From positions 17,578 through 81,577 of the forward strand of contig LADM01000069.1 of the NCBI GenBank assembly GCA_000961645.1: a stretch of 64,000 bases of DNA, read 5' to 3'. A program made the position numbers and the translations under genes. This DNA comes from Gammaproteobacteria bacterium BRH_c0 (GTDB lineage Bacteria; Pseudomonadota; Gammaproteobacteria; Pseudomonadales; Porticoccaceae). Shown piece by piece: positions 1-9,537 of the stretch. The notes below the pieces were generated by a model. That model was not told where the DNA came from. It was given only the letters and a program-made list of their open reading frames with translations, and made no database searches. Position 1 is the stretch's first letter. Each line of letters starts with the position of its first letter.

Positions 1-1242
1 AAAACCCACTACCAGCGGCACAAAGGATTTGCCCGGCAAGCCGACAGCGCGCATCAGGCGGTCCATGATAAAGGCTGCCCGCGCCATATAGCCGGAACCT
101 TCAAGAAATGACTGGAACAGGAACAGGGTGCCAATCACCGGGATAAAGCTGGCGACCAGTTGCACACCCGCGCCCACCCCATCCGCCAACAGGGTGACCA
201 GCCAGGCAGGAAAGTGCGCAGCGGTCATCAACTGGCGTGGCAATTCCACAAACAGCGCCGCTGCGATGGTATCAAAGGCATCAATAAAGGCGCCGCCAAA
301 ATTGATGGTAAACATGAACATCAGGTACATCACCGCCAGGAACAGCGGAAAGGCCAGCACCCGGTTGAGGAGCACACTGTCAAGCCGGTCCGTGAGGGTG
401 CGCTTGTGTCCCGCATCGCGGTGCAGGACATTTTCCGTGGCGGCCCCGATCCAGCGATAGCGGGCTTCAATCAGCAGATCGGTGGCATTGGTGCCAGAAC
501 CCTGCTCCAGCTGTTCGACGATAGCCAGCAGCCGGGTCTGCACATCAGGTGAAAATCGGGCCAGTACCGAGCCGTCGCGTTCCAGAATAGCGGCGGCCTG
601 CAAGCGGTCCGGGGCGCTGCCCTGTTCTGCCATGATGGCGGTGACGCTCAGAATTGCCTGCTCGATACTCGCACCCAGCGGCACAGGAGCCATATCCGTC
701 CCGCCAACCTCTTGCTGCACAGCTTTATTGGGCGGCGTCAGGCGATTGACGACGACATCCAGCAGGGAGCCAATCCCCTCGCGCCGACTGGCCACAATAG
801 GTACCACTGGCACGCCAATGCGGGCGGATAATTGCCAGGGATCGATATGGACGCCCTGCTGGTGGGCAACATCCATCATGTTGAGGGCGATGACGGTGGG
901 AATACCGGCATCCAGCAGCTGGGTGGTGAGGTAGAGGCCCCTCTCCAGGCTGGAGGCATCGATAATATTGACCAGCATGTCGACATGGTCGCCAAGAATA
1001 AACTGCTGGGCAATCTGCTGATCGATGGAGTCATCGCCGTGACTGACATGCAGGCCGTAGGTGCCGGGCAAATCCACCACCTCAAAGCGGGTTTCGCCGT
1101 GGTGGCAATGGCCGGTTTTTTTCTCGACGGTCACACCGGGCCAGTTACCCACTTTCTGGCGGGCGCCTGTCAGGGCATTAAAGAGGGTGGATTTACCGCT
1201 GTTGGGGTTGCCGATCAGGGCGATGGTGAAGGGTTGGTTCAC
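1..1242 (-). CDS. feoB: Ferrous iron transporter FeoB, N-terminal part (cut by window start)
   Basis: Inner-membrane Fe(II) transporter with a cytosolic GTPase domain. Reading leftward from 1242, the first 414 codons are visible and the C-terminal membrane part lies outside the window. The G1 motif GNPNSGKS is at residues 11-18, G3 is DLPG, and G4 is NMMD where most GTPases have NKxD, as is common in FeoB. Hydrophobic segments begin in the last third of the visible part. The start is GTG at 1242, inferred because it overlaps the TGA of feoA by four bases (translational coupling). It is presumably co-transcribed with feoA from the Fur-like promoter near 1500. Confidence 0.95.
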   Translation of the reverse strand, partial: MNQPFTIALIGNPNSGKSTLFNALTGARQKVGNWPGVTVEKKTGHCHHGETRFEVVDLPGTYGLHVSHGDDSIDQQIAQQFILGDHVDMLVNIIDASSLERGLYLTTQLLDAGIPTVIALNMMDVAHQQGVHIDPWQLSARIGVPVVPIVASRREGIGSLLDVVVNRLTPPNKAVQQEVGGTDMAPVPLGASIEQAILSVTAIMAEQGSAPDRLQAAAILERDGSVLARFSPDVQTRLLAIVEQLEQGSGTNATDLLIEARYRWIGAATENVLHRDAGHKRTLTDRLDSVLLNRVLAFPLFLAVMYLMFMFTINFGGAFIDAFDTIAAALFVELPRQLMTAAHFPAWLVTLLADGVGAGVQLVASFIPVIGTLFLFQSFLEGSGYMARAAFIMDRLMRAVGLPGKSFVPLVVGF

Positions 1243-1481
1243 AGCAGCTCAACCTCCATCACACCCGCCTCCTGACGGCGCAGGCTGAGGTGAAAGCCGC
1301 GCACGCGGATTTCCACCGGGTCTCCCAGCGGCGCGACATGCTGGACTTCAAATTCCGTTCCCGGTGTCAGCCCCAGACTCATCAACCGGTTGCGGTAGAG
1401 GCTATCCAGGGCCTGATAGCGCAACACCCTGGCGCGGGCGCCAACAGCCAGATCTTGAAAACGCAGTACATCTGCGGACAT
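1239..1481 (-). CDS. feoA: Ferrous iron transport protein A (FeoA)
   Basis: An 80-residue cytosolic SH3-like protein that supports FeoB-dependent Fe(II) uptake. The length and the pattern LxxLxVGxxARVLR followed by NRLMSLGLTPGTEFEV are typical of FeoA. The ATG at 1481 has a GGAG ribosome site at 1487-1490 (read on the minus strand), which fixes the start. It is the first gene of a feoA-feoB operon and lies just downstream of a Fur-box-like sequence. No feoC was seen. Confidence 0.93.
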   Translation of the reverse strand: MSADVLRFQDLAVGARARVLRYQALDSLYRNRLMSLGLTPGTEFEVQHVAPLGDPVEIRVRGFHLSLRRQEAGVMEVELL

Positions 1482-1498
1482 ATTGGCTCCAGCAGGAG

Positions 1499-1521
1499 AT
1501 TAATAATAACGATTATCATTT
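1499..1521 (-). promoter_or_regulatory. Fur-box-like operator upstream of feoA
   Basis: The minus strand here reads ATGATAATCGTTAT inside an A/T-rich stretch. That matches 13 of 14 bases of the core of the classical Fur box (GATAATGATAATCATTATC). It lies about 20 bp upstream of the feoA ATG, the expected place for Fe2+-Fur repression of ferrous iron uptake. The call is motif matching only. Confidence 0.75.
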
Positions 1522-1540
1522 TAATTGGGTTACAGGTATC

Positions 1541-1557
1541 AGGGAAGCAGCTTCCCT
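1541..1557. terminator. Small perfect hairpin between feoA promoter and recJ end
   Basis: AGGGAAG-CAG-CTTCCCT forms a 7-bp stem with a 3-nt loop in the recJ-feoA gap. A T-run follows on the plus strand only, whereas both flanking genes are on the minus strand. It is therefore a weak terminator candidate for recJ. Confidence 0.3.
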
Positions 1558-1610
1558 TTTCTGTCCGCCAAAAAGTGAGCTGACTTTCAGCCAAGCCAAT
1601 AGTGTCAAGC

Positions 1611-3338
1611 TCAACCCAGAAAAAGAATGCGCTCGATCAAGAGTTGCGGCGTTTCCCGACCCCGCCAGGCATTCACATCGAGGCGGTAGAGGACTTCAAC
1701 TCGTTGCGGGGATGCGACCGACCACTTGTCCGCCACATTGAAGGCTATCCCGTCCACCTCCAGATCGTTGTGGTGATCGCTGCCGAGGGTAAATTTGAGG
1801 TGCTTGCCACCCAGAACCCGCTGCTCCAGCACGATAAATTCACCACGAAACAGCGGCTCCGGAAACTGCTGACCCCAGGGACCGGCTTCGCGCAAGCAGT
1901 GGGCGTTGTCGAGACAGATATCAGTATGGGGCAGTACGCCGTCAATGAGGATTTCCTCCTCCAGCGCTTCCGGGCTCAGTTGTCGTCGCACTTCTTCCTC
2001 AAAGGCGGCGGCAAAGTCAGCGTAGCTTTCGCGTGGCAAACTGAGCCCCGCAGCCATGGCATGGCCACCGAACTTGCTAACCAAACCCGGATGGCGGGCG
2101 GCGATGGCATCAAGGGTATCGCGGATATGCAGGCCGGGGATGGAGCGGGCCGAGCCCTTGAGGTTGCCATTGCCATCCTGGCCGAAAGCGATGACCGGAC
2201 GATGGAACCTGTCCTTGATACGGGACGCCAACAAACCCACTACGCCCTGGTGCCAGTCGGCGTCATACAGGCACAGCCCCCAAGGCAGTGCCTGCTGGTC
2301 GAGATTGAGGCGCTCGACGATGGTCAGCGCCTCGCGCTGCATATCGGCCTCGATAACCCGGCGGTCCATATTGAGCTGATCAAGTTCGGTCGCCAGTTGC
2401 CTGGCAATCTGCGGATCATCCTCCAACAGGCAGAGAATGCCGTGGGTCATATCATCCAGACGCCCTGCCGCGTTGAGGCGCGGGCCGACGGCAAAGCCCA
2501 GATCGGAGGCCACCAGCCGGGTGTGGTCGCGGCCCGCCAGATCGAGCAACGCCTGAATACCGGGGCGACATACCCCGGCCCGCAAGCGCTGAAGACCCTG
2601 ATGCACCAGTACCCGGTTGATGCGGTCGAGTGGTACCACATCGGCCACGGTGCCCAGCGCCACCAGATCCAGCCAGGTGGCCATATTGGGTTCGGCCCGA
2701 CCGCTGCTGGCAAACCAGCCCAGCTCGCGCAGGTGACTGCGCAGTGCTGTGAGCAGAAAAAAGATCACCCCTACCCCGGCCAGGTTTTTTGACGGGAATG
2801 TGCAACCGGGCTGGTTGGGGTTGACGATGGCGTCAGCAGCGGGAAGCTGGCTGCCCGGCAGATGGTGGTCAGTGACAATGACCTTCATGCCTGCGGCCCT
2901 GGCTGCCGCCACGCCGTCGATGCTCGAGATACCGTTATCCACGGTGATCAGCAGGTCGGGATTGCGGGTTAATGCCAGCTCGACAATTTCCGGGGTCAGC
3001 CCATAGCCGTACTCGAAGCGATTGGGCACCAGGAAGTCCACCGACTGGAAACCCATGGCTTGCAGCGCCAGTACTCCCAGTACGGTACTGGTGGCGCCAT
3101 CAGCATCAAAATCGCCGACTATCAATATCTTATGTTGCTTTTTTATGGCGATTTCAAGCAGAGACAGGGCGCTGTCCATGCCCTTAAGCAGGGAGGGAGA
3201 AGGTAATTCCGCCAGCTGGCGGCCCAACTGTTGCTGGCTCTGCACCCCGCGCGCGCCGTAGATGCGCTGCAGCAGCGGCGGCAGAGTGTCGTCAAAGTGG
3301 CTCTCGCCGGGGGATGCAACACGCTCACGGATATTCAC
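1611..3338 (-). CDS. recJ: Single-stranded-DNA-specific exonuclease RecJ
   Basis: 5'-3' ssDNA exonuclease acting in RecF-pathway recombination and mismatch repair. It has 575 residues, the usual length. DHH-family motifs are in order: DFDADGA at 76-82 (motif I), TVDNG near 132-136 (motif II), DHH at 157-159 (motif III), and a DHHA1 GGH motif (GGHAMAAGLSL) in the C-terminal half, followed by the OB-like tail. The start is GTG at 3338 with a GGAGG site seven bases upstream. thrC lies 57 bp upstream on the same strand, so read-through from hom-thrC is possible. Confidence 0.96.
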   Translation of the reverse strand: MNIRERVASPGESHFDDTLPPLLQRIYGARGVQSQQQLGRQLAELPSPSLLKGMDSALSLLEIAIKKQHKILIVGDFDADGATSTVLGVLALQAMGFQSVDFLVPNRFEYGYGLTPEIVELALTRNPDLLITVDNGISSIDGVAAARAAGMKVIVTDHHLPGSQLPAADAIVNPNQPGCTFPSKNLAGVGVIFFLLTALRSHLRELGWFASSGRAEPNMATWLDLVALGTVADVVPLDRINRVLVHQGLQRLRAGVCRPGIQALLDLAGRDHTRLVASDLGFAVGPRLNAAGRLDDMTHGILCLLEDDPQIARQLATELDQLNMDRRVIEADMQREALTIVERLNLDQQALPWGLCLYDADWHQGVVGLLASRIKDRFHRPVIAFGQDGNGNLKGSARSIPGLHIRDTLDAIAARHPGLVSKFGGHAMAAGLSLPRESYADFAAAFEEEVRRQLSPEALEEEILIDGVLPHTDICLDNAHCLREAGPWGQQFPEPLFRGEFIVLEQRVLGGKHLKFTLGSDHHNDLEVDGIAFNVADKWSVASPQRVEVLYRLDVNAWRGRETPQLLIERILFLG

Positions 3339-3395
3339 TTGCGCATCCTCCAGCCTTGATCGGAATCGACGTCATCTGAATGCGCCAACGCCTTG

Positions 3396-4796
3396 TTATT
3401 CCGAGAGATGAGTGGCCATAAAATTCTGCACAGCCGCCCTGTCGTTGGCGATGACCTCGAAGCGCTCGGTGCGTTCGAACAGATCGGCCATATGGTGTGG
3501 CAGCGGGGGATCCTGGGGGTAACCCGCTTTTTTTACCGCGTCGGGAAACTTGGCGGGGTGAGCAGTGGCAAGGGCAATCATGGGCACGGCGGGATCGCGG
3601 CGGCAGTGGCGACCGGCAGCCACACCGATGGCGGTGTGGGGGTCGAGCAGGTAGCCGCTGGTATCGTATTCCTCGCGAATCACGGCCAGGGTGCCCTCAT
3701 CGTCGAGGCGGTGACTGGCAAACAGGCCCTGGGCACGGCCCAGTTCTTCCCTGTCCAGCACCAGGTTGCCACTGTGTTTGAACTCATCCATCAGGCTGGC
3801 AATGGCGGCACCGTCGCGGTTGTAAAGATCGAACAACAGGCGCTCAAAATTGCTCGACACCATGATATCCATCGACGGCGAGAGGCTGTGAATGAGTTGG
3901 TGTCTGCTGTGATCGTTGGCGCTGAGACAGCGGTGCAGGATATCGTTGGCATTCGTGCCAATCACCAGCTGGTCCACCGGCAGGCCCATTTTATGGGCCA
4001 GGTAGCCGGCGAAGATATCGCCGAAATTACCGGTGGGGACGGCGAAGGACACCTTGCGCAGCGGGCCACCCAATGACAGCGACGCCCAGAAATAGTAGAC
4101 GATCTGCGCCATGATACGCGCCCAGTTGATGGAGTTGACGGCCACCAGCTTGCGGTCTTGCGGCAAAAAGGTCTGATCGGAAAAACTGCCTTTCACCAGG
4201 TTCTGGCAGTCATCAAAATTCCCCTCAAGGGCAATATTGTGGATATTGCTGCCCGCCACGGTCGTCATCTGGCGGCGCTGCACAGCGGATACCCGATTGT
4301 GGGGATGCAGAATAAAGATATCGATATTGCGACAGCGACGGCAGCCCTCGATAGCGGCAGAGCCGGTATCGCCGGAGGTGGCGCCCATGATCACCGCTTT
4401 TTCGCCGCGCTTTTCCAGCAGGTTGTCGAGCAGGTGGCCGAGAAACTGCAGGGCAAAATCCTTGAACGCCAGGGTCGGACCATGGAACAGCTCCAGCACC
4501 CAGTCGTTGTGGCCGGTCTGTACCAGGGGGGCGATGGCGCGGTGCCGGAACGTACTGTAGGACAGGTCGATAATACGCTTGAGCTCATTGTCGGAAACCG
4601 CCCCTGCCACAAAGGGCGACATCACCTTGAACGCCAGATCGGTGTAGGACAGTCCGGCCCAGCTGGCAATTTCGTCCTGGCTGAAGGTGGGGATGGTTTC
4701 CGGCACAAACAGGCCGCCATCCGGCGCAAGGCCGGCAAGGACCACCTGCTCAAAGGACTGGGGGGCGACGCCACCGCGGGTGCTGATGTATTTCAT
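3396..4796 (-). CDS. thrC: Threonine synthase
   Basis: PLP enzyme converting O-phosphohomoserine to threonine, the last step of the pathway. It has 466 residues from the ATG at 4796. I preferred this to the start 24 bases further upstream because the family begins MKYISTRGG. The PLP-lysine motif FHGPTLAFKDFALQF places the lysine near residue 112, and the N-terminal domain YTDLAFKVMSPFV is typical of the long gammaproteobacterial form. It follows hom on the same strand. The 113-bp gap contains a large imperfect inverted repeat that may affect transcript processing. Confidence 0.96.
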   Translation of the reverse strand: MKYISTRGGVAPQSFEQVVLAGLAPDGGLFVPETIPTFSQDEIASWAGLSYTDLAFKVMSPFVAGAVSDNELKRIIDLSYSTFRHRAIAPLVQTGHNDWVLELFHGPTLAFKDFALQFLGHLLDNLLEKRGEKAVIMGATSGDTGSAAIEGCRRCRNIDIFILHPHNRVSAVQRRQMTTVAGSNIHNIALEGNFDDCQNLVKGSFSDQTFLPQDRKLVAVNSINWARIMAQIVYYFWASLSLGGPLRKVSFAVPTGNFGDIFAGYLAHKMGLPVDQLVIGTNANDILHRCLSANDHSRHQLIHSLSPSMDIMVSSNFERLLFDLYNRDGAAIASLMDEFKHSGNLVLDREELGRAQGLFASHRLDDEGTLAVIREEYDTSGYLLDPHTAIGVAAGRHCRRDPAVPMIALATAHPAKFPDAVKKAGYPQDPPLPHHMADLFERTERFEVIANDRAAVQNFMATHLSE

Positions 4797-4804
4797 GCTT
4801 AATA

Positions 4805-4907
4805 CCGTTTCACGTTTCACGTTTCACGTTTCACGCAACATCGTTCACATGCCGTCGCAGAGATCTCAGGCCCTTACGTGCAACGTGAAACGTGTTACGT
4901 GAAACGG
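4805..4907. repeat. Large imperfect inverted repeat built from GTTTCACG units, between hom and thrC
   Basis: The left arm (4805-4835) is a short tandem array of the heptamer-like unit TTTCACG. The right arm (4877-4907) is its reverse complement at 28 of 31 positions, and the loop is 41 nt. The right arm ends two bases before the hom stop codon. It can fold as a long hairpin in the hom-thrC transcript. It resembles extragenic REP-type sequences rather than a simple terminator, since no T-run follows. Confidence 0.8.
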
Positions 4908-4909
4908 CT

Positions 4910-6223
4910 TTATTTATCCAGCGCTTCCACCCGGATATGAACCACTGAACCCACAATGCCATCGAGATCCTCCACCGCACTGACTGCGGCCATCAGATCC
5001 CTTTCCACCGCCGTGTTGGTGAGCATGATCAGGGGCACATGGTTTTCCCCCGCCTTGGGCCGCTTCTGGATAATGGCTTCGATACTGATGCCGCGATCAC
5101 TCATGATGCTCGCCACCTGGGACAGCACACCGGGCTTGTCGAGCGCTGTCATGCGCAGGTAGTAGGCTGTTTCAACCTCTTCGATGGGGATGATGGGTGT
5201 GGCATTGAAACTGGCGTTACTGAAGGCAAGGTAAGGCACCCGCGCTTCCGCTGCCGAGTTGAGGGCCCTTGCTACGTCTATCACATCGGCCACCACTGCC
5301 GAAGCCGTCGGCTCGGCACCGGCGCCCGCACCGTAGAACAGGGTGGGACCGACAGCATCGCCTTTGACCATCACGGCATTCATCACACCGTCCACTTCGG
5401 CGACCAGGGAGTTATTGGGTATCAGAGTGGGATGGACTCGCACCTCCACGCCCTTGTCGGTCTGACGGGCAATACCCAGATGTTTGATGCGATAGCCCAG
5501 CTCGCGGGCATAGGCAATGTCCTGCAGATCGAGGCTGCGGATGCCCTGGGTGTAGACCTTGTCGAACTGCAGCGGGATACCAAACGCCAGGGAGGCGAGA
5601 ATCACCAGCTTGTGGGCCGCGTCGATCCCTTCAACATCAAAAGTGGGATCGGCCTCGGCGTAACCCAGGGCCTGGGCTTCCGCCAGGGCATCGTCAAAGG
5701 CGCGACCCTGCTCTTCCATGGCGGTGAGAATAAAGTTGCTGGTGCCATTGATGATACCGGCGAGCCATTCGATGCGGTTGGCGCCGAGGCCCTCACGCAG
5801 CGTTTTGATGATGGGGATACCACCGGCGACGGCCGCTTCAAAGGCAACCATCACCGACTTTTGCCGGGCGGCCTCGAAAATCTCGTTGCCGTGGAGGGCG
5901 ATCAGTGCCTTGTTGGCGGTGACCACATGCTTGCCGTTGTGGATGGCTTCGAGCACCAGCTCCCTGGCTACGGTGGTGCCGCCGATCAACTCAACCACTA
6001 CATCCACGGCCGGATTGCGGGCCACCGCGAAAATATCCTCAGTGACATTGACGTTGCCGGTATCACAAACCGGGTTAATCCGCCGTGCCGCCACCTGGAC
6101 AATCTGGATATTGGCCCCGGAGCGTGCATTAATAAGAGCGGTGTTGCGGGTCAGCACATTAAAAGTACCACCACCCACGGTGCCGAGACCGCAGATACCA
6201 ATATTTACCGTTTTCAAGCACAT
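4910..6223 (-). CDS. hom: Homoserine dehydrogenase (monofunctional, ACT domain)
   Basis: Reduces aspartate semialdehyde to homoserine, the branch point to threonine and methionine. The NAD(P)-binding motif GLGTVGGG is near residues 12-19, and the catalytic homoserine-dehydrogenase domain follows (ELIGG, ANKALIALHG, GIINGTSNFIL, YAEADPTFDVEG). The last ~80 residues form an ACT domain (YYLRMTALDKPGVLSQVA), implying feedback control by threonine. The start is uncertain: ATG at 6223, GTG at 6226 and TTG at 6217 are adjacent and none has a strong ribosome site. It is upstream of thrC on the same strand. Confidence 0.96.
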   Translation of the reverse strand: MCLKTVNIGICGLGTVGGGTFNVLTRNTALINARSGANIQIVQVAARRINPVCDTGNVNVTEDIFAVARNPAVDVVVELIGGTTVARELVLEAIHNGKHVVTANKALIALHGNEIFEAARQKSVMVAFEAAVAGGIPIIKTLREGLGANRIEWLAGIINGTSNFILTAMEEQGRAFDDALAEAQALGYAEADPTFDVEGIDAAHKLVILASLAFGIPLQFDKVYTQGIRSLDLQDIAYARELGYRIKHLGIARQTDKGVEVRVHPTLIPNNSLVAEVDGVMNAVMVKGDAVGPTLFYGAGAGAEPTASAVVADVIDVARALNSAAEARVPYLAFSNASFNATPIIPIEEVETAYYLRMTALDKPGVLSQVASIMSDRGISIEAIIQKRPKAGENHVPLIMLTNTAVERDLMAAVSAVEDLDGIVGSVVHIRVEALDK

Positions 6224-6367
6224 CACCCGGGGTTAAAAATAAAAGACGGCAACCTTAATGGCGGCCTCTGTTGGTGTCAATGGAGTGGGGCGTTGCACGC
6301 TTTACGCTAGCCGCCACACCCGGCAAACTGTTTTTTTGGGTGTAACGTGACGCGTATAAAGTGCAGC

Positions 6368-7105
6368 TTAAATCCCCAGAATCTCCAGCATATCTTTCAC
6401 TGGCCGGTAACCACCCAGCAGGGTGCCATCCATCAATATGGTGCTGGGTGTGCCGGTCACATCGAATGCCTGGCCGAGCTTGAACTGGGCAGCAACCGGG
6501 TTGTCCTGGCAGGCGCGGCTCTTGACGATCTTGCCGTCCTTCAAATCGGTCAGCGCCTGTCCCTTATCTGCCGCACACCATGCCTGCACCATTTTGTTAT
6601 AGGTGGGGGAACCAACACCGGCGCGGGGGAAGGCCAGGTAGCGCACCTCAACACCGTGCTTGTTGAGCTCGGGAACATCCTCGTGCAGTTTGCGACAGTA
6701 ACCACAATCAACATCGGTGAAGACGTTAATAATGGCTTTGGTTGTGCCTTTGGCCGGGAAGATGATCATGTCCTTTTTGGCCAGTTTCGCCAGTTCATCA
6801 CGGCGGAAATTGACCCGGTCTGCCTCGACAAGGTTGACGAACTGACCGGGCAGCACGCGGTACATCTCACCCACCACAATATGCGCGACTTCAGCGTCAG
6901 TGTAGAGCAGTGGGCCGCCGAGGATCTGCACCTGATAGATACCGGGCATGGCAGTATCTTTCACCGCGCCGTATTCGAAATCAGGTCTGGCAGTTTGCAG
7001 GCGCTCAATAATGACTTGATGAACAGCTTCGTTGCCGCCCTTTTCGGCAGCAGCCAGCGGCAGACTAAAAGCGAAAAGGGCACACAGTACAGTCAGAATT
7101 CTCAC
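6368..7105 (-). CDS. dsbC: Periplasmic disulfide isomerase DsbC
   Basis: Corrects wrong disulfides in periplasmic proteins. It has 245 residues from a GTG at 7105, preferred over an upstream ATG because it has an AAGGA site and opens directly into a signal peptide (MRILTVLCALFAFSLPLAAA). The thioredoxin-like active site is CGYC at 134-137 inside FTDVDCGYCRKLH. A second cysteine pair (QAWCAADKG and SRACQDNP) matches the structural disulfide of the family. It lies between xerD and hom on the same strand, a conserved neighbourhood in Pseudomonas-like genomes. Confidence 0.95.
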   Translation of the reverse strand: MRILTVLCALFAFSLPLAAAEKGGNEAVHQVIIERLQTARPDFEYGAVKDTAMPGIYQVQILGGPLLYTDAEVAHIVVGEMYRVLPGQFVNLVEADRVNFRRDELAKLAKKDMIIFPAKGTTKAIINVFTDVDCGYCRKLHEDVPELNKHGVEVRYLAFPRAGVGSPTYNKMVQAWCAADKGQALTDLKDGKIVKSRACQDNPVAAQFKLGQAFDVTGTPSTILMDGTLLGGYRPVKDMLEILGI

Positions 7106-7180
7106 AGGGTTTCCTTGCGTTCTGAGGGTTAAGGTAGCCAGAGTCTCATGATGGACCCTGTAAAAGGGTGCCATTCTACC

Positions 7181-8107
7181 CTATCCGCGCGGATGGTGCC
7201 GGGCGTGAAGATCTTTCATGCGGGCCTGGGCGATATGGGTGTAAATCTGGGTGGTAGACAGGTCGCTGTGACCCAGCAGCAGCTGCACAACCCGCAAGTC
7301 AGCCCCGTGATTCAGCAGGTGGGTGGCGAAGGCGTGGCGCAGGGTGTGGGGTGAGAGTGGCTTGTCGATCCCGGCCACCAGGGTCCAGTGCTTGATGCGG
7401 TGCCAGAAGGTCTGGCGGGTCATCTGGCGACCGCGCTCACTGGGAAACAGCACATCGCTCTGCCCCGCTGTCAGTAGTGCAGGCCGACCCTTGCGGACAA
7501 AGTTTTCGAGGTGATCCAGCGCTTCATCACCCAGCGGCACCAAACGCTCCTTGCCACCTTTACCGGTCACCCGCACTACTCCCTGGCGGGTATTGATCTG
7601 CATAACGGAAAGGGATACCAACTCGGTGACCCGCAAGCCTGTGGCGTACAGCAACTCCAGCATCGCCTTATCACGCAATGCCAGGGGGCTGTCGCCGGCT
7701 GGCGCACTGAGCAGCCGGTCGACGTCACTCTCGCTCAGGCTCTTGGGCAGCGGGCGACCCAGCTTGGGATTTTCGAGCAGAGCGGTAGGGTCACTGGCAA
7801 TCCGGTTGTCGCGGATCAGATACTGGTAAAAGCCCCGCAAACAGGACAGGGCACGGCTGGTGGAGCGGGCACTGATCTTGCTGGCCATACGCAGGGCCAG
7901 GTATTCCTGCAGAGTGATTCCATCGGCTTTATCGATGTCCAACCCCTGCTTCTCAAGCCACTGGGACAGCGCCTCAAGATCGCGGCGATAAGCCGCAAGG
8001 GTGTTGTCACTGAGTCCCTTTTCCATCCACAGCACATCGAGATAGCGCTCGATGAGGGGCCGGGCTTTGAGGTCAGCATCAGACTGTGCGGGTGAGGATT
8101 TTTCCAT
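7181..8107 (-). CDS. xerD: Site-specific tyrosine recombinase XerD
   Basis: Resolves chromosome dimers at dif together with XerC. It has 308 residues: an N-terminal SAM-like core-binding domain (about 20-110) and a catalytic domain. Catalytic residues are visible: R159 (ATGLRVTELV), K183 (TGKGGKERL), H254 and R257 (HTLRHAFATHLL), H280 (LLGHSDLSTT) and the nucleophile Y289. The typical XerD order beside dsbC supports XerD rather than XerC or a phage integrase. Confidence 0.95.
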   Translation of the reverse strand: MEKSSPAQSDADLKARPLIERYLDVLWMEKGLSDNTLAAYRRDLEALSQWLEKQGLDIDKADGITLQEYLALRMASKISARSTSRALSCLRGFYQYLIRDNRIASDPTALLENPKLGRPLPKSLSESDVDRLLSAPAGDSPLALRDKAMLELLYATGLRVTELVSLSVMQINTRQGVVRVTGKGGKERLVPLGDEALDHLENFVRKGRPALLTAGQSDVLFPSERGRQMTRQTFWHRIKHWTLVAGIDKPLSPHTLRHAFATHLLNHGADLRVVQLLLGHSDLSTTQIYTHIAQARMKDLHARHHPRG

Positions 8108-8179
8108 AGCGGGAGTTTATCAGGCTGGCGCATGAATCTCGCCGCTGGTTAAACACAGAGTTTGCATTATTGCGCCCAC

Positions 8180-8207
8180 AAAAAAGGGCGACCTCAGGCC
8201 GCCCTTT
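8180..8207 (-). terminator. Terminator of the rpsP-rimM-trmD-rplS operon
   Basis: On the minus strand an AAAGGGCGGCCT / AGGTCGCCCTTT stem is followed directly by six T residues, 24 bp beyond the rplS stop. It has the shape of a strong intrinsic terminator. Confidence 0.88.
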
Positions 8208-8231
8208 CGACTAAAGCTGCTGCCGAAGCAA

Positions 8232-8588
8232 TCAGCCCAGTTTTTCCTTGATACGTGCCTTGCGGCCGGACAGGTTGCGCAGGTAGTACAGTTTGGCCTG
8301 ACGCACATCGCCGCGACGCTTGATTGAAATGCTGTCAATCAAGGGGCTGTAGGTCTGGAAAGTACGCTCTACACCAACACCGTTGGATTGCTTGCGCACG
8401 GTAAAGGAGGAGTTGAGACCGCGGTTTTTCCTGGCGATGACCACGCCTTCATAGGCCTGGAGACGCTCGCGGTTACCTTCCTTTACTTTTACCTGTACCA
8501 CCACGGTGTCGCCAGGGGCGAATCCGGGGATTTCCTTTTGCATCTGCTCTTTTTCAATCGCAGCGATAATCGGGTTTTTGTTGCTCAT
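8232..8588 (-). CDS. rplS: 50S ribosomal protein L19
   Basis: 118 residues from the ATG at 8588 ([16 protein letters not shown]), with a GAGGAG ribosome site. The conserved core [20 protein letters not shown] and the C-terminal [19 protein letters not shown] are unmistakable. L19 sits at the 30S-50S interface. It is the last gene of the rpsP-rimM-trmD-rplS operon, followed by an intrinsic terminator. Confidence 0.98.
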   Translation of the reverse strand: MSNKNPIIAAIEKEQMQKEIPGFAPGDTVVVQVKVKEGNRERLQAYEGVVIARKNRGLNSSFTVRKQSNGVGVERTFQTYSPLIDSISIKRRGDVRQAKLYYLRNLSGRKARIKEKLG

Positions 8589-8661
8589 GGTTTGCTCCTC
8601 ATATGTCGGTTTTGGTGGCATGCCACCTTGTCGAGTAGCGCTGCACAGAGAGGACAAGGCC

Positions 8662-9450
8662 TCACTCGCCCCTGTCATCTGCCAGCTTGCGGTTGGTGGT
8701 GAGGGTATCCTCATCCACCTGCTCCGCCAGTAATGCCTGCTGCTCCTCGCTGAGCATCAGGCGGTTAAAAATATCCGGTCGCCGTGCCCGGGTCCTGGCC
8801 AGCGACTGCGCCAGTCGCCAGCGGCGTATACGCTCATGGTTGCCGGACAGCAGTACTTCCGGAACCCTCCTGCCCTGGTAATCCTCCGGGCGGGTAAAGT
8901 GCGGGCAATCCAGCAGGCCTTCAGCAAACGAATCCTGCTGGGCAGAATCGCCGTGGCCGAGAGCTCCCGGTATTTGTCGCACCAGGGCATCGATCAGCAC
9001 CATGGCGGGCAGTTCGCCGCCGCTGAGGACATAGTCACCGATGGACCACTCCTCATCAATCTCCAGCTCAATCAGGCGCTCATCAATACCTTCGTAGCGC
9101 CCGGCTACCAGCACCAGATTGGGCGAGGTATCCAGCTGGCGTACACCTGTCTGGTCCAGCACCCTGCCCTGCGGTGACAGGTAGACAACTGTGACATCGC
9201 CTCCCTCTTCACCCGCCCAGTACCGGGCATCAGCAATGGCACTACGCAGTGGCTCGATCATCATCACCATCCCCGGGCCACCGCCATAGGGGCGGTCATC
9301 CACGGTGCGGTGACGATCCGCGGTGTAATCACGCGGGTTAAAACTACGGGTAGCCCACAGACCCTGCTGCAACGCCCTGGCGGTTATGCCGTACTGCGTC
9401 ACCGCAGCAAACATCTCCGGGAACAGGGTGACAGTGGCAATACGTTTCAT
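8662..9450 (-). CDS. trmD: tRNA (guanine-N1)-methyltransferase TrmD
   Basis: Methylates G37 of tRNAs to prevent frameshifting. It has 262 residues with the SPOUT knot region [17 protein letters not shown] and [17 protein letters not shown], plus the N-terminal TLFPEMF. The C-terminal tail is slightly longer than in E. coli (255 residues). It is in the conserved operon between rimM and rplS. Confidence 0.97.
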   Translation of the reverse strand: MKRIATVTLFPEMFAAVTQYGITARALQQGLWATRSFNPRDYTADRHRTVDDRPYGGGPGMVMMIEPLRSAIADARYWAGEEGGDVTVVYLSPQGRVLDQTGVRQLDTSPNLVLVAGRYEGIDERLIELEIDEEWSIGDYVLSGGELPAMVLIDALVRQIPGALGHGDSAQQDSFAEGLLDCPHFTRPEDYQGRRVPEVLLSGNHERIRRWRLAQSLARTRARRPDIFNRLMLSEEQQALLAEQVDEDTLTTNRKLADDRGE

Positions 9451-9537
9451 GGTTGTCAGCTCCGGGCCTGATTTGCAGCGGCGGGCTGGCTACTCCATTT
9501 CAAACTGATCCGGGCCGAACTGTTGCAGTTCAAAAAG

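Noticed and set aside
4797..4909. Threonine attenuator or riboswitch before thrC
   Set aside because: No leader peptide rich in Thr or Ile codons and no riboswitch consensus; the region is occupied by the inverted repeat.
5039..6310. 423-codon open frame on the plus strand
   Set aside because: It is antisense to hom, which is unambiguous.
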